Source of the DNA: Gonapodya prolifera JEL478
Lineage: Eukaryota > Monoblepharomycota > Monoblepharidomycetes > Monoblepharidales > Gonapodyaceae
Direction: 5' to 3'
Length of the DNA stretch: 64,000 nt
NCBI GenBank assembly: GCA_001574975.1
Contig: KQ965775.1
Span: forward strand, 5,205 to 69,204
The position numbers were made by a program, and so were the translations under genes. The notes beneath the pieces were generated by a model. That model saw nothing but the letters and a program-made list of their open reading frames with translations. It searched no databases and was not told the origin of the DNA. This document shows, one piece after another, positions 43,363-55,000 of this stretch (positions are counted from its first letter, which is position 1; each line of letters opens with the position of its first letter).

Positions 43363-44690
43363 GAAGTATCCTGAGCTGTGGTCTCACTATACTCAAGATC
43401 AACGAAGCGACAACTTCGAGCCGCCATGCATGACAAGCTCAGTGCATAAGCTATATTGAGACAAAATATGGATCTTTTTGTACCGCTAGCGCACGCAGGA
43501 TGTGCTCACATCTCGTATCACCGCACGCAAATCATACAAGCCATCAGAGCATGAGACGGTGAGCTCGGGGCTGCAAGTGCAATTCATACTCTTCTCCATG
43601 TCCCATTGCGCATACAGAGTGATGATAATTGGGCTCCCAAAGGCAAGAAAAAAACTTATCTTCCAAATAAACTACAAACTATTTGACCACTGGTTCATGA
43701 GTGGTCTGTGAGGCGTGGAATGCCTCAGGTCAGTCAGTTCCTCTTGTGTTCTCTTCACTGCGTCAAGTAAAGCGTGTTAGACTGACACCCCCCGCCCCAC
43801 TTCCTGTGCTGAAAGAAAGTGCAGTTGCAAAACAAAGGACGGAGTAAGTAGTGAGCCCACGTGCCATTGGGTATTGGCATTTGGTATTTGGCGTGTTGGT
43901 GGATGAATTAAAGGTGACGTCAATAATGACACCGAATGTGAGGCAGGACCCGAATGTGAGGCAGGACCCGAATGTGAGGCAGGACCACAAGGCGCGATTC
44001 AGAAAAACTCAGCGCACAGCATGTACAGAAAGCTCAACCGTGCAGCTTGACTATAAAGGGATTACTTGAATTTCCGCAATCTGCGTCATACCACCTCGTC
44101 ACGAACATGTTCCAGGTTCCGAGTATTGTATACACCAAATGCAGCAAAGTGAGTCTCCCTCTGTCCTCATTACAAGTCAATAGCCGAGATGAGAGTGTTG
44201 AAAAGGTGAATTTGTGTTACAGAGGTGGTAAGGTGGTTTTCGGACTTGGGACACGGGAAAGAGAAAGCAGATTCATTCATCGCGACCGGTGACCTCGACA
44301 GCGAGTCCACAACCGAACTTAAGACAAAATATGAATCTTTTGTGTGCTTCGTCACTGCGAGTGAGAGTGTCCCACTGCTTGCATGTTGTTGGGGACGTAA
44401 ACATCCCGACTCATGATTAGGTATTATCCCGACTTTCCTCAAACAAAAGGTCAAGACGCGTCGCAGAGAGACCGCCGCGGGTGAGATTGCAATGGAGGGC
44501 GAGGGGAATGCTCCTTTCACTCACCGTACAGTGCGCAATGTTGACGTGCTCGTAACCAACCAACAATTAGTGTAATGAGTGCCGATTACAATTGAATTAG
44601 GATACAACCTCCAGCGCTCCCAAACCAAAACCTCCATTAAAAATCCACACTATCTCACAGCACCACTTTCACCATCCTGGTCCTCCCATA
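43363..44690. other. Intergenic, no gene seen except a short tandem repeat
   Basis: 1.3 kb between the ankyrin gene start and the FTR1 stop. It contains the 18-bp repeat at 43937-43986. Small frames (43851-44069, 44170-44520) lack domains. Confidence 0.5.
43937..43986. repeat. Short tandem repeat, 18-bp unit, about 2.8 copies
   Basis: Unit 'GAATGTGAGGCAGGACCC' is repeated head to tail without visible mismatch. It gives a tandem DPNVRQ-type hexapeptide if read, but no gene is proposed. Confidence 0.95.
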
Positions 44691-46412
44691 CTACACCACA
44701 CCTTCACTCCATTTTCGCTTCTCACCGCCATCCTCCGCTCCCACGCGAGACTCGCGTACCCAAACAATACCACGCGCCCCACGCCCCTCGGACCATTTCA
44801 TATGCACGAGGGAGATGACGACGGAGAGCCAGTAGAGGATGTATGATAGGATGGAGCCGACTGCATGAGGGTGGGGGTCGAGGAAGTGACGGTGAGGTGA
44901 CGCGCACGTCACAATTATGTGCGAAGGTTGACGTAAGGGGAATCAATGCGCAAGAGAGACTTACTGGTAGCATTGTTGGTCCACCCAAGCACGCCATTGA
45001 AGACGGCCCACCCTTACGATCCCTTCTTGTTCTCAGGGTAAAAACAGTTCAAACTGTGGTTCAACGAAACATCAGATCACCAACCCACCCAGCCCCAGCC
45101 CCACCGTCCGAGACTCTACTCACTAACACACATTCCCATGCACACTGTACGACTCCGGCCCGTCATCCGCCTCGGCTACGTCGGCGCCGACCATGGCGCT
45201 GTACTTGTACCGTTCAAAGTCTCCGACGGCTTTGGAGAAGAGTCCGGCTCCGAGGAGGAGGAGAAAGGCGGTGGAGACGACGAGGAAAATTGAGAGGTCT
45301 GGATGCGGAGTGGAATGGAACGGCAGGGGTCAGAAGAAAGGGCTCTTGCGCACGATTTCGGAGTTTTCCTCACTCAGCCTCGACGACGACTTGCTAATAA
45401 AAGAACCCAATCAGCAGCCCATATACAGCACCCGCAATGGCCGCGATGGGGATGGAGCTCGCCGATTGGCCCAACGAACACGACGGCTTCCAGGCCCTCA
45501 CGGAGCACGGTGGTGCAGGGCAGGAGGAACAGCGCGCACTTGCTGGACCGGGAGGATTTGATTGTGTCGGTGGTGGAACCTGCGTTGGCAGACGATCGGT
45601 GGCTTGTGTCAGCCTTGATATGTTGGGCGACGGCGGCCAGCAGTACATGAGGTGACAACGCGCCTTCGGTGAGGGCCTTCTGGGCAAAAGCTTTTCGGAG
45701 TTTGATCCGCCATTTGATTTTTGCGCGGTCCATGCTGAGCATCGCCAGGCCCATGACCCCTATGAATGAATGAAAGGTGGAGAAGGATTAATTGAGTGTC
45801 ACACATGAGACGGCAAGCAATAAGAAGCAAAGCCACCCGTACGCATAAATGAAAATGCACGCCACGAGAGAGAAGATTCCCTCCCGGAGGTCTTCGGCGG
45901 CACCCCACAAGCTGTTGACTTTTTATGTAGGAAACGGCGAGGAAGGCAGCTCCTTTGGTGAAGTATGACAACCGAATGATAAACGTTGCGTTGTCGAGAT
46001 TATTGGAAGGAAAGGAACACTCACATGGCGAATGCAAGAGACCAGTGAACTCTGGCAAAAATCTGAATCTTCAACCGCCTCAACAGAATCGCATCGGCTG
46101 CCGCCGCCATCTGACTGGACGTCTCTGCCAGCGCGGTCTTTGAGCCATCGTCCCCGCCTAGAGCCTCTGCCTCCGTATCCGGTGGACTTTCGAGTTTTAC
46201 ATCGGCGACGACTTTCGGGTCCAGCGCGGTCACCACATCCGACCCGACGAGCTGATTAGCAAGCGCGAGGAGGATTGATATGATGATGGACGCTTCGAGA
46301 GTTTCGCGGAAGACGACGAAGAAAACTGAGCAGGGAGACGGATCGATGTCAGCAGTCCACGATGCAGTCCTCAGGGACGCTACGCACTCGGCACAGAAAA
46401 TAGGTTGCTCAT
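44691..46412 (-). CDS. FTR1: High-affinity iron permease FTR1 (frame interrupted)
   Basis: Plasma-membrane iron permease that takes Fe(III) from a multicopper ferroxidase. It starts at 46412, 'MSNLFSVP' spliced to 'FFVVFRETLEASIIISILL', with the first REXLE iron-transport motif. Later blocks are 'GAAEDLREGIFSLVACIFIY', 'VMGLAMLSMDRAKIKWRIKL' and 'FLLPCTTVLREGLEAVVFVG' (second REGLE). 'IPIAAIAGAVYGLLIG', 'GAGLFSKAVGDFERY', 'VFNGVLGWTNNAT' and 'SILSYILYWLSVVISLV' follow, with the stop at 44691. All seven spans are recognisable. The frame breaks at an A5 run (45920-45924), where four A would restore it, and after 'VVFVG', where a few residues are lost. One splice junction near 45750 is also out of phase. 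Sequencing error and recent decay are both possible. Confidence 0.85.
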
Positions 46413-46810
46413 GACTTTTTTCGTTTTTGGATGCAGACTCGCGCGCGCGTGGTTTCTTGAACTCCGCTGGCCATGAGGGATGCGACCGAATGTGATGACC
46501 AGTAATACTTGTACCTCTCGCGACCGTCTTCACCACCACCCCGGCGGCGTCTCCACCAATTAGACGGCGCGAGCGCGCCAAGAAGAGGCATCGCGGGACG
46601 GACCGCCAGGGCGAAGGGATGCGATGCGACCTGGACCTGAGACCACTGTTTCTTATTACAAACCCCGCAGGAAAGAACACATCCAATCACACGGCGTGCA
46701 TTTGGACTCGCTAGTGAGTGTTGACACGCCTTGGATGCGACTTCGGGCTGACGTTGCGTGGGTTCATTGCTCCATGATCCTCATCGGCCCAGCTCCGACG
46801 CTCCGGTCCA
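46413..46810. promoter_or_regulatory. Shared divergent promoter of FTR1 and FET3
   Basis: 398 bp separate the two divergent starts. CCAAT boxes are visible at about 46553 ('ACCAATTAG') and 46682 ('TCCAATCAC'). No HGATAR site for SreA/Urbs1-type iron repressors was recognised. Co-regulation by iron is inferred from the arrangement, which is common in fungi. Confidence 0.6.
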
Positions 46811-49523
46811 ATGATGCGACACATCGCCGCATCCGCTGCACTTCTCGCGTGTCTTGCAACTGCCACGCTCGCTGCGACCAAGGAGATCTGGTACAGCATC
46901 ACTTACGCGCGCGCAAACCCGTCCGGTCTTTTTGAACGTCGGGTCATCGGAGTCAACGGGACGTGGCCTCCTCCAATAATCGAGATCAACGCGAACGACA
47001 CACTAATTGTGCATGCGGTGAGTGAAGCAGATCGATGCGAACAGTTCAGGGCTGAGACGAGTTGCTTTTCGCTTTTCAGAAGAATGGCCTGGGTGACACC
47101 ATCACCGCCGTACATCACCACGGCATGTTCTTCAACAGGACTTCGTGGTACGACGGTGCCGTGGGCGTGACCCAATGGTGAGTCCCTCCTACCGCGAATT
47201 CATATCCCCTTTATGAAATCTTTCATCCCTCCCACATCCCACGGCATCCCCCACCCCCCACCCCCACCAGCGGCGTCCCTCCCAACGCCACATTCGACTA
47301 CATCATTGACACCAAGACGTCTGGCCAGACGGGCACGTACTGGTACCACGGGCACAGTCTCGGGCAGTATGTTGACGGCTTGCGCGCACCGCTCATCATC
47401 CACAACACGCCCGAGGTGTACAAGTACGACGACGAGTACATCGTTGCGCTGTACGACTGGTACCACGAACAGCATCGGGTGCTGATGGGGCGGTTCTTGA
47501 GCGAGGCGAATCCGAGTAAGTCTAATTTTTCTGTTTCGACACTTGTCAAATGAAAGGAAGTCCTCACACGTTCACTTCGGGTTGATTTCAGCGGGCGCCG
47601 AACCCGTTCCGAACACCGGCATCATCCAGATCGGGCACAACGGGAGCTACATCGGCGGGTTCAACGAAAACTCCACCATCCCTTTCACGGCGGGCAAGAC
47701 GTACCGGCTGAGGATTATCAACATGTCAGCCCTCAGTGCGTATTCTTGTTTCTTTTAAACCGGCCCCGCCAAAACGCGATCACGGTGTTTTGACGCAGCA
47801 ATGTTCCATCTGTGGCTCGACGGACACAACATAACCGTCATCGAGGGTGAGTTTCTTTCTCCAAACTCCCATTTCCCCGCTCCTGTTCCTCATGCCACAT
47901 CTAACACGTACTACTTGACACTTCAGTTGACGGCACTGACACCGAACCCTTCCCCATCGAACAAGTGGCACTCTCGGCTGCGCAGCGCGTGTCGGTCCTC
48001 GTCACGGCGCTGAATAGCACCAAATCCAACTATCTTCTGCATGCAAATATGGTGCGTAGGCACTTTGGGGTTGCAAGGCGACCGAATGTACTGATTTGCT
48101 TTGATTTGATGGTACTGCAGAACCCAGCAATGTTCGACAAAGTCCCCAAAGACTTAGTCCTCAGTACGTCACCCCGTTACTCCTTGTTCTTCCCCTTGTC
48201 TCATCTCCCCCACCACCCTTACTTCAGACCTCACATCCACCATCCTCTACAACGTATCCTTCCCCACCGTCGACGAAACCACTGCCGACGACTACGATGA
48301 GTTCCCTGATGGCGACCTCGTGCCCATCGTCAAAGAGGCCGAAGCTACCGCTGACACGAGTATCACACTCGAGGCCGTGTTCGGGACGTCGGATGATGGG
48401 ACCAACAGGGCGTTCTTTAATCTTGTGACATACATCCAGCCTATCACGCCGTCGCTCCTGACAGCGTCGTCGATGGGTGCTCTGGCTTCGTCCGTGGAGG
48501 TGTACGGTCAGACGAGCTCGTACGTGCTCGAAAGTGGCAAGAACATTGAGCTGTGAGTGCTACGACAAGATTACCCACGTCTCGTACTCGGCGAGTCTGA
48601 CGCCACTGTCTCCCCCGCCCTCCCCCCTTCCCACAGCGTGGTCGTCAACACCGATAAGGGCTACCACCCCTTCCACCTTCACGGGCACAAGTTCCAGCTC
48701 GTCGGTCTCAGCCACAACGTATCCTCGGACGACCCCGCGGACAACCCGCCCATCAGTGAGAGCCTTGCCAACCCCATGCGCAGAGATACGGTGATGATCC
48801 CGCCGGGTGGGTCCAGGACTTTTCGGTTCAGAGCGGATAACCCGGGAGCGTGGTTGTGAGTATTGCCGTGTGCCTTGAAAAAGAACGAATCACTGTACTC
48901 AATGTTTTTATATGTGTCGTCAATCAGGTTCCACTGCCACATCGAGTGGCACCTCGAGTCCGGTCTTGCAGCGACCTTCATCGAAGCTCCCGACGCTATC
49001 CAAAAGCTGGCATCTGGCGCGCCCAAGGTCCTGAACGACCAGTGCGCCGCGCTGGGAATCTCTACCGAGGGCAATGCAGGAGGGAAGAACTCGACGACTG
49101 TGAGTGACACGTACCTGGTGACATGTGAAGACGGTGTGAAGATTGACGTGCTCGGTTCAGGACTTTGGAGCATATGGGTTCGGACCTTACGTCCAGTCGC
49201 TTGGGTTCAAACCAAAGGGCATCGCGAGTATTCTCCCCACCAGTCCCCGCTCCCACAATCACCTCACTCTTCCCCCGTCTTACCAGGTCGCGCTTGTCGC
49301 TTGCGTCATTTCGGCTATCATGGGTATTGCCGCCGTGGCATGGTACCCTCTCGGCGGTGGGCTGGACGAGGACGAGTTGGAGCTGGAAGTCGCCGCGGCG
49401 ATGGCGCTCAAGGAGCAGAAGGGGTCGAAATGGCAGAGGCGAAGAAACTGTTTAATAAGGGACCTGTGGAAGAAATCGGGGTCAAGAACTAGGTTGGTAT
49501 CAGTGTTGCTGGGCGTGGGATAG
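46811..49523 (+). CDS. FET3: Multicopper ferroxidase, Fet3 type
   Basis: Oxidises Fe(II) to Fe(III) at the cell surface for the adjacent permease. Eleven exons (46811-47017, 47080-47177, 47271-47515, 47592-47735, 47799-47846, 47927-48051, 48121-48163, 48228-48552, 48637-48855, 48928-49099, 49161-49523) give 662 residues. A signal peptide starts 'MMRHIAASAALLACLATATL'. All four copper motifs are present: 'HHHGMFF', 'WYHGH', 'HPFHLHGH' and 'FHCHIEWHLESGL'. Three cupredoxin domains are spanned. A C-terminal membrane helix ('VACVISAIMGIAAVAW') and an acidic then basic cytosolic tail match Fet3 rather than secreted laccase. The last ~30 residues are less certain because a short final intron could shift the frame. 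Confidence 0.93.
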
Positions 49524-49757
49524 TTGGTGTCGATATATCGGTGTTGTGGTTGCTGTCCTGTAATTTTGCTTCAGTGTAATTATAATGATATCACCAAATG
49601 GAAGTTATACAGTCTAAACGAAGCGCCATGACTCCCAGCGCAAGACGCACCTGGGTTCCGCTTTAGTCTGTACAACTTCCATATGGTGAGAGTTCACGCG
49701 GATTGGTGGGCGTCCTTCTGATGCGCATTCGCCAATAAAAAAAAAGTTTTCTTTCTA
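49524..49757. other. Convergent 3' intergenic spacer
   Basis: Short gap between the FET3 stop and the end of the ankyrin fragment. Nothing recognised. Confidence 0.5.
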
Positions 49758-51028
49758 TTACTCTTGAGAAGTGTAGTTACACATTGAATCTTTGATTTGG
49801 TCCTGGGGTTGGTAATCCGAGATCGCAAACATACTTTTCTGGACTTTAGTTGGTGGTCGGCCTGCAGGTTTGGCAGGTTGAGCAGGTTGAGCAGGTTGAG
49901 TGAGCTGTGAGCGAAGAGACTCGACTTCATTCTGGAGGGCGGGGTAACACATTCCCGGAGAAGGGTAGCGTTCTCCCTACAAATGATGCAAGTTGTAAAA
50001 AGTTCATCAAACTCGGTTTGCACCGAGCGTCCCCAAAGTGTTGTCACGCAAGGTGCACTTACCGTTCCGCCGTCGTGGCCTTCTGCTCCGCAACTGAAGC
50101 ACGGGCTTCAGCAGCTGCGGCGCGTCCAGACAGATCCTACAGTAAAGTGTCCCGACTTGCGTTTCCGCGTTCAACTGGGGATCTTCCAGAAGGCATTGAG
50201 AGAGGTGTGGAAGAACCGTTTCGGTGCGACTCTTGCGAGGAATTGGCCGTCCGGGTTCTCTCGTGCAGCATCACGCTCCGCGTCTCCAACATTTGTACCA
50301 TGCCGGAGCAGGAGCTTAACAATGTCGATGCTTGGTTGGAGCACTGTCAGTGGGAGCGGGCGGGGGTTGCCGAGTGAGTCCGAAGGCACACGACCAGCGT
50401 GCAAGAGAGCCGATTACAAGCGAGAGAGAGCCGAGTACGAGTGTGAGAGAGAGCCGAGAGGGAGCCGAGAGGTCACGCCGAGTGACCTGAGAGCCGAGAC
50501 GAGCGAGTGGGAACGAGTCAGACGAGTGAGATTCGAAGTCCAAAGGCTTGTTCTTAGCAGTTCTACAAGTGTTTATATAGCTCCAATTCTAGTTTACGCT
50601 TTTCTTATTCTGCTTATCAAATCGTGTCCGTTATTGCGCAAGCAGTTCCGATGAGTTCCAGCGTGTTCCGCTGACTTGGACCACAGCAACTGTGACGGGG
50701 TCCGCCCGAGCCCCTCACAGCGGGCCCATGTCGGTGGATGATTGAGCGTGACTGCTCCCCCCCTCATGTTAATTCCAACTTTCCCATTGCTGAAAATTCT
50801 GCCGACTCCATTAACTTTCCCTCCCCAAATGGCCAGGACCAGGGCACTCTCACAGTCAACCGTTTCCTTGCACCAATCGAAACCGCCACATTCGTTCGCC
50901 CCCTTGACTTTGAGCGTTACCGACTTCCGGGCATTGGGAGATGCGCCTGCCTCGATCAACGTGTTCACGTCTTCCTCCTGGCCTGCCTCTACCGCATCGA
51001 TGTGCTGGGCATTCAGAATCAAGGACAT
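49758..51028 (-). CDS. Ankyrin-repeat/coiled-coil gene, fragmentary
   Basis: Starts at 51028, 'MSLILNAQHIDAVEAGQEED', continuing 'VNTLIEAGASPNARK', a first ankyrin repeat, and 'ALVLAIWGGKVNGV'. A second ankyrin block near 50330-50400 reads 'IDIVKLLLRHGTNVGDAERD'. An Ala/Glu-rich coiled-coil exon ('GRAAAAEARASVAEQKATTA') spans about 50065-50140, and the end reads 'LQNEVESLRSQL' plus a repeated 'QPA' stretch to 49758. Between the two ankyrin blocks (50405-50800) coding character is lost and a GA-rich repeat sits there. A frame change is needed near 49950. The gene may be disrupted by an insertion, or the intervening segment may be a long intron. Confidence 0.45.
50404..50530. repeat. Purine-rich degenerate repeat 'GAGAGCCGAG'
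   Basis: Imperfect direct repeats of GAGAGCCGAG/GAGCGAG words within the ankyrin fragment, strongly purine-biased on the plus strand. Not coding in the ankyrin frame. Confidence 0.7.
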
Positions 51029-52052
51029 GATGGATTTTCGCGGGGGGATGCAGCGCGTCCGCCTGGTGTGGTGATGTGGAAATGGGTAAATGAAAAGATT
51101 CGTTGTCAACAGAGTTCATTGATCCCAATAATTGATTTGATCCATTCATTGTCAACTCTTGAGACTTTATGCAAGGTAAAGCAGTCTAGCTCACAATGGG
51201 CTACTAATAAATCACTCAAGTGCTTTCAGCTAGCTGATTCCTGACTGTGAAATATCTAGTCAAATATGGGTGGCGAGCTCCCTTGTCACGACATCGATTC
51301 CGGTTGTAAACCACGCCGCGGCAAAATCCATCTATCGGATTATGGTCAGAATTCCGATTTTCACTTCTCACGGACTTCTCCTTCCAATCAACGCATCGAA
51401 AAATTGCCAAAACCGAAATTTTGGGTCATTTTGGGTGACAAGCTCACCATCCAGCCGCCCGTTCACCTTCTCAGCTCAATGATTGCACGCAGTATGTATG
51501 GCTTTATTATCAGAATTTCAGTCGCATTATGTGGAATCTTCTGCCTCAATCAATAAACGGTGAAAACATTAAAATTGGGCCCGATTTGGGTGACAAGCAC
51601 CAGCTACAGCAATCTCTTGAGCTTCTAGCACTCTTAAACCCATCGCCGTATGCTGTTTTCCAATCGAATTCTTTACTGAATCCCGTGGGGACTTCTCGTT
51701 CGATTGGTAACCGTGAAAGTGTCAAAGTTGAGCCCCTGGAGCGGCCGGAAGAATTTAATTCTTCGGCTAAAGCCCTTGTTCAACAACAAGTTGGCTTCCA
51801 AGGGACATTTTCATTCTTTATACAAATTTCGAAGATAATTGAATGAGTGGAAATAATACTCATGTCCTTGACGTTGTTCCTGCAAGCCCAAGTCGATAAT
51901 CTTTTGTCACAAACCCACTTTTCGATTAAGGAAAAGCTCGCAAGTTCAGCTTCTTGACTTACAGCAATTGATTCAGTGCTTCCGTGTTGACTTACCGGAA
52001 GAATAGTTAATCAACAATCTGCACTTCAACCCTTTCCTCATTCTCTTCCCCG
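51029..52052. other. Intergenic, AT-richer, no gene seen
   Basis: Upstream of the formin. 'TTTGGGTGACAAGC' occurs twice (about 51430 and 51584), and a 17-bp palindrome 'GAAGAATTTAATTCTTC' lies at 51748-51764. No terminal repeats or coding domain. A poorly defined element remnant cannot be excluded. Confidence 0.45.
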
Positions 52053-55000
52053 ATGAAGTTCCCTTGGAACGACAAGGACAAGGGCGACAAGTCCATCAAA
52101 TCCGCTAACGCCGCGTCTCCCGACACTGGTGATGGACCCTCCAGCAAGACTCGCCGATCGCGCGACGCTATCGATGCGTCCGGCAAACCCGGCTCCGCGA
52201 CGCGTCCCTCTATCACGCTCGTCGCCGGCTCTGTATCTCCTTTGGGCTCGACGTCCTTTGGATCCGCGGGCACGCTCGCGGCCTCAATCGGTGCGGCCGC
52301 GTCGTCGTCCCCCGTGGATGTACCGATGCCGTCCCGGGAAGAGGTGGACACGCTACTGGAGGATCACATGGAGAACTGGAATATTCCAGAGCCAAAGAAG
52401 GCTGACTTGCGGAAGCTCCCCATTGAGAGGAAGTGGATGATGGTGAAGGGGTTTCTCGTGTCGGCAGAGAACGAGGTGAGCTCCCATTGTTCGAGCTTCT
52501 TGCTCCCTCGTCGCCGAGACTAACACCGTCCGTTCACTACCGTGCTATCACTAGCCGACGTCGGGAATCCCGCCCCTTTTAGCTCGCCTTCGCACGGACC
52601 CTCTCGACATCTCGATCTTGTCCGACCTTGCCGTCACGCTCCGTTCCCGGGCCGTGTCATGGATCAGTGCCTTTGTCCAGCATGGCGGATTGACACTCCT
52701 TCTTGGTAACATGGAGAAAGGAGGTCGTGGGGAGCTCGTACGGGAAGTTGCGTCCCCTGCAGAATCGGGGAAGTCCCCCGCGTCTCCAGGAACACCGCAG
52801 CTTATGAGTCCCTCGAGCCCGACGCCTGCTGGAACTGTATCGTTGCGTGAGTGGATCGGGGGCGAGGGCGAGCAGCTTTACGTCAAGTGCATGAAGAGTT
52901 TGATGAACAACAAGGTATGTGGCATCCGGAATACCTCTCACGCGCGTGGCCTCACTACTCTTCTCCCTGTTTGCTTGTACAATCTCACTTCCCCCACTCC
53001 AGGTCGGCCTCTCCTCCGTCCTCTCCCACTCCCGCTCCCTTCCCACACTCAGTCTCCTGCTCCGCTCCCACTACCTAAACCCACGCACCGCCTCTCTCTC
53101 CCTCGAGCTCCTCGCCGCCGTCTGCCACATCCCCGGAGGCCACAAAGCCGTCCTTGCTGCCATGGAGGAAGCCCGCGCCGAGTGCGGGGAGACCACCCGG
53201 TTCGAGGCCGTCGCGAGATGCTTGGGCCTTGCGGCTGCGAGGGGGCGACACGGAAGGGCGCGAGGAGTGGACAGAGAGGTCGCGATCGCGGGGATGAGCT
53301 TCGTGAACTCAGTCGTGATGGCGGTCGGTGTGAGCGATAGGAAGAAGGTTGTGCCTCGTTCGAAAACCAGCTCGGGTAAGGTCGTCACGACAGGTGGCGA
53401 AAAGAATAGTGGAGGACAGGAGGACGCTGAGAGTGATAGCTCAGACGACTCGGATGAGGAAGATTCCGAGGAGGACGACGACGACGACGACGATGCGGAA
53501 GAGCAGCCTGATGATGGGACACTGGAACTTCGAATGCAGTTGCGCTCCGAGTTTTATCATCTTGGGATACAAGAGACCATAAAAGTGAGCTCATTTTCAT
53601 GTGATCTGCGTCTGGTCCGTACTGTACCGAGTCTGACCCACCACCTCACGCAATCCTACAAGTACCTAACTGACCTCCCCTCTGACGACCTCCGGACCCA
53701 ACTTGACCTGTTCCTCGACTCTGCTGAAAACGACGAAGAAACTCTTCGTGCACGTTGGAAAGTCCCGTGGCCCGAGTACGGCGACGATGCCGTGGATAGC
53801 GTCGTACTTGCGCCGGAAACAGCCGATGGTGGTATGATAGGTGAAAAGAAGCCTGACGCAAAGGACGCCTCGGCGGACCCAAAGGCCGCACTTGCCGCCA
53901 TCATGGCCAGTTCCCGACCCAAAATACCCCTCGTGGACACTGGCGACGGCGGCGCGTCCCCTCACCTCCGAGTCCACAAAGGTCTTGGTCCATTGCATGC
54001 TCGGCTTGCCGTGGTGACGGGCGACGATCTGTGGAAACTCGTGAAGGGTGTTTTGAAGGATTCGGCGGGGTGGGAGCAGTTCGAGGAGGTACAGCGGGCG
54101 ATTTTGGAGATGCCTGGTAGTCCTGTGGAGAGGTGAGATGGCTTTTGTCGGCGAGAGGTGTTCTCCAATGACGTTTCGATTATGATGTTAATCGTCATTT
54201 CCATCCCGCTCCATCCCAACCCTCCAGATCGGCATACCTATCTCTCCTAGTCCGTCTCTCCCACCAACTGATTCTGCAACACCACGATGGCTTGCCCTCC
54301 CCAGACCCCCTGGCGCACATACTATCGCTGGACACCAAGTCTCTGATGGTAGACATCGTGGATGCCAAGGGTCAGCAGGAGCAGGCTGCGAAGCTGAAGA
54401 AGACGGTGGACAGGGTCCGGGAACTGGAGAAGGAGTTGGAGGATGCGAGGAGGGAAGGTGAAGGGGGCCAAGGTATGTTTGAATGGCGGATTTGAGATGG
54501 TTTGGCTGGAAGTAATGTTTTGGTGAACATTTCTAAAGCAAAACTCCAGAAGGCGGTTGATGACAAGGCAAATGAACTTGCAGCTGCGGTGGAGATGCTT
54601 AACAAGATGAAGCTCGAATGTACTGAATTGGGGCGTCTCCTCACGACCAAGTTCGAGGGGTCAAACAACACAAGCGCGGTCGAAGCATTACAGCGGCTAC
54701 AGCAACTTCTCGGAGGAGCAGGCGGACCAGACTTACCTCCGCCCCCGCCGCCTGGATTTGGTGGTCCCCCGCCTCCGCCTCCGCCCCCTGGAGGACCGCC
54801 ACCTCCACCACCACCTCCAGGCGGAATGGGTGGGCCTCCTCCTCCGCCTCCCCCACCAGGTGGACCTCCACCCCCGCCACCACCAGGAGGCCCGCCGGGT
54901 CCACCACCACCTCCTGGCGGCCCGCCACCACCACCGCCACCAGGAGGAGGTCCGCCTCCCCCACCCGGACCGGGGATGCTCCGCACGATTCCAGCTGTCA

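Noticed and set aside
49916-50654. Two plus-strand frames of 156 and 223 codons
   Set aside because: Antisense to ankyrin and coiled-coil blocks and driven by the purine-rich repeat; no domain content.
51240-51850. Possible solo terminal repeat or element remnant upstream of the formin
   Set aside because: Only one short word is repeated and no terminal repeats, target-site duplication or coding remnants were found.
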